In this document: piece by piece, positions 11,714 through 11,921 of the stretch
Numbering within the stretch: the stretch's first letter is position 1
How the letters are laid out: every line of letters begins with the position of its first letter
DNA from: Dehalococcoidia bacterium
Lineage (GTDB): Bacteria > Chloroflexota > Dehalococcoidia > JACPQF01
Assembly: GCA_030650265.1 (NCBI GenBank)
Contig: JAUSEJ010000803.1
Coordinates: 1 to 11,921, forward strand
Length of the DNA stretch: 11,921 nt
Reading direction: 5' to 3'
Program-made: the position numbers and the translations under genes
The notes under the pieces: generated by a model
Told to the model about the DNA's origin: nothing
Databases searched by the model: none
The model's input: the letters and a program-made list of their open reading frames with translations, nothing else

Positions 11714-11921
11714 ATGAGAACACTGAAGGCAGCCTTGAAGGTCATTGGGATTGGCATGGTGATGGCTGCGGTCGTGCAAGAACTGAGGAAAGAGCCGGCT
11801 GAGCGCACATGGCGCGGCAGGCTTACTTGTTCCATACCATACGACTTCACTACCCCCAGTGTTGAACGGATAAGAGAGGCCTATTGGAACACCCAGGATG
11901 ACCATATTATCACGGACAAGG
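11714..11921 (+). CDS. DUF5808-like protein, 5' part only
   Basis: The frame starts at ATG 11714, with GGGAGGAG at 11698-11705 eight bases upstream, and runs off the window after 69 codons. Residues 8-20 are mildly hydrophobic (LKVIGIGMVMAAVV), a short membrane or signal-like segment. The rest, CSIPYDFTTPSVERIREAYW, then NTQDDHIITDK, resembles a segment of DUF5808-type proteins (PYDFxxPTxERxKxxxWNPDDxxxxTP), where a GWxxNF motif usually follows. That motif would lie beyond the window. The family function is unknown. Its own promoter candidate lies at 11615. Nothing in the visible part is broken. Confidence 0.65.
   Translation, partial: MRTLKAALKVIGIGMVMAAVVQELRKEPAERTWRGRLTCSIPYDFTTPSVERIREAYWNTQDDHIITDK

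Noticed and set aside
1..11921. CRISPR array to supply guides or spacers.
   Set aside because: No set of regularly spaced direct repeats of 20 bases or more was seen on reading through the window.

Overview
The window (about 55% GC by eye) looks like an accessory region inserted near a tRNA cluster in a bacterial chromosome, probably a Chloroflexota-type genome, although nothing here fixes the phylum. The clues to lineage are soft: GTG/TTG starts, a TIGR04076-type small protein, DUF6932, DUF6883 and DUF4926 modules, a coenzyme A disulfide reductase fused to rhodanese, and a DUF5808-like protein.

Layout. Positions 52-971 are core-like: two minus-strand tRNA-Ser genes (GCU, UGA) behind a near-consensus promoter, a divergent plus-strand tRNA-Leu (CAA) behind another, a 90-aa TIGR04076-family protein, then tRNA-Gln (UUG) and tRNA-Asn (GUU). 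Positions 1036-3210 hold toxin-antitoxin-type genes: a minus-strand RHH/PIN (VapBC-type) pair, a truncated AbrB-type antitoxin, a four-base-overlapping DUF6932 (nucleotidyltransferase-like motif) plus XRE-regulator pair, and a hicB 5' fragment. Two diverged inverted copies of an IS-end-like sequence (around 1703-1753 and 3689-3735) bracket the AbrB to HicB segment. Positions 3738-6650 carry the main system: a DUF4365(DREN)-APAZ nuclease and a short prokaryotic Argonaute with a 4-bp overlap. This is the arrangement called SPARDA. Its Argonaute frame is broken by a one-base shift 87 codons before the end.

Positions 6651-8300 contain an ArdC-like antirestriction fragment (minus strand), a membrane-anchored Pro/Ser/Thr-rich protein with a C-terminal beta-rich domain, and a strong hairpin. 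At 8412-8436 lies a 25-nt sequence that matches the 3' end of tRNA-Asn at 22 positions. tRNA-Asn and this sequence could be the two ends of a roughly 7.4-kb island. Beyond it come a DUF6883 gene interrupted by one in-frame TAG, a DUF4926 gene, a hicB 3' remnant, a CoA-disulfide reductase-rhodanese gene with a one-base deletion, a decayed serine-recombinase tail (minus strand), and the start of a DUF5808-like gene that runs off the window.

How it fits together: the region is a mosaic of defence and addiction modules plus fragments of mobile-element-associated genes (recombinase, ArdC, antitoxins). The short Argonaute would use a nucleic-acid guide to sense invader DNA and trigger the DREN nuclease, an abortive-infection strategy. 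Many genes are truncated or carry single lesions, so the region is either decaying or contains sequencing indels. The frameshifts in the Argonaute and the reductase are the first points to verify.
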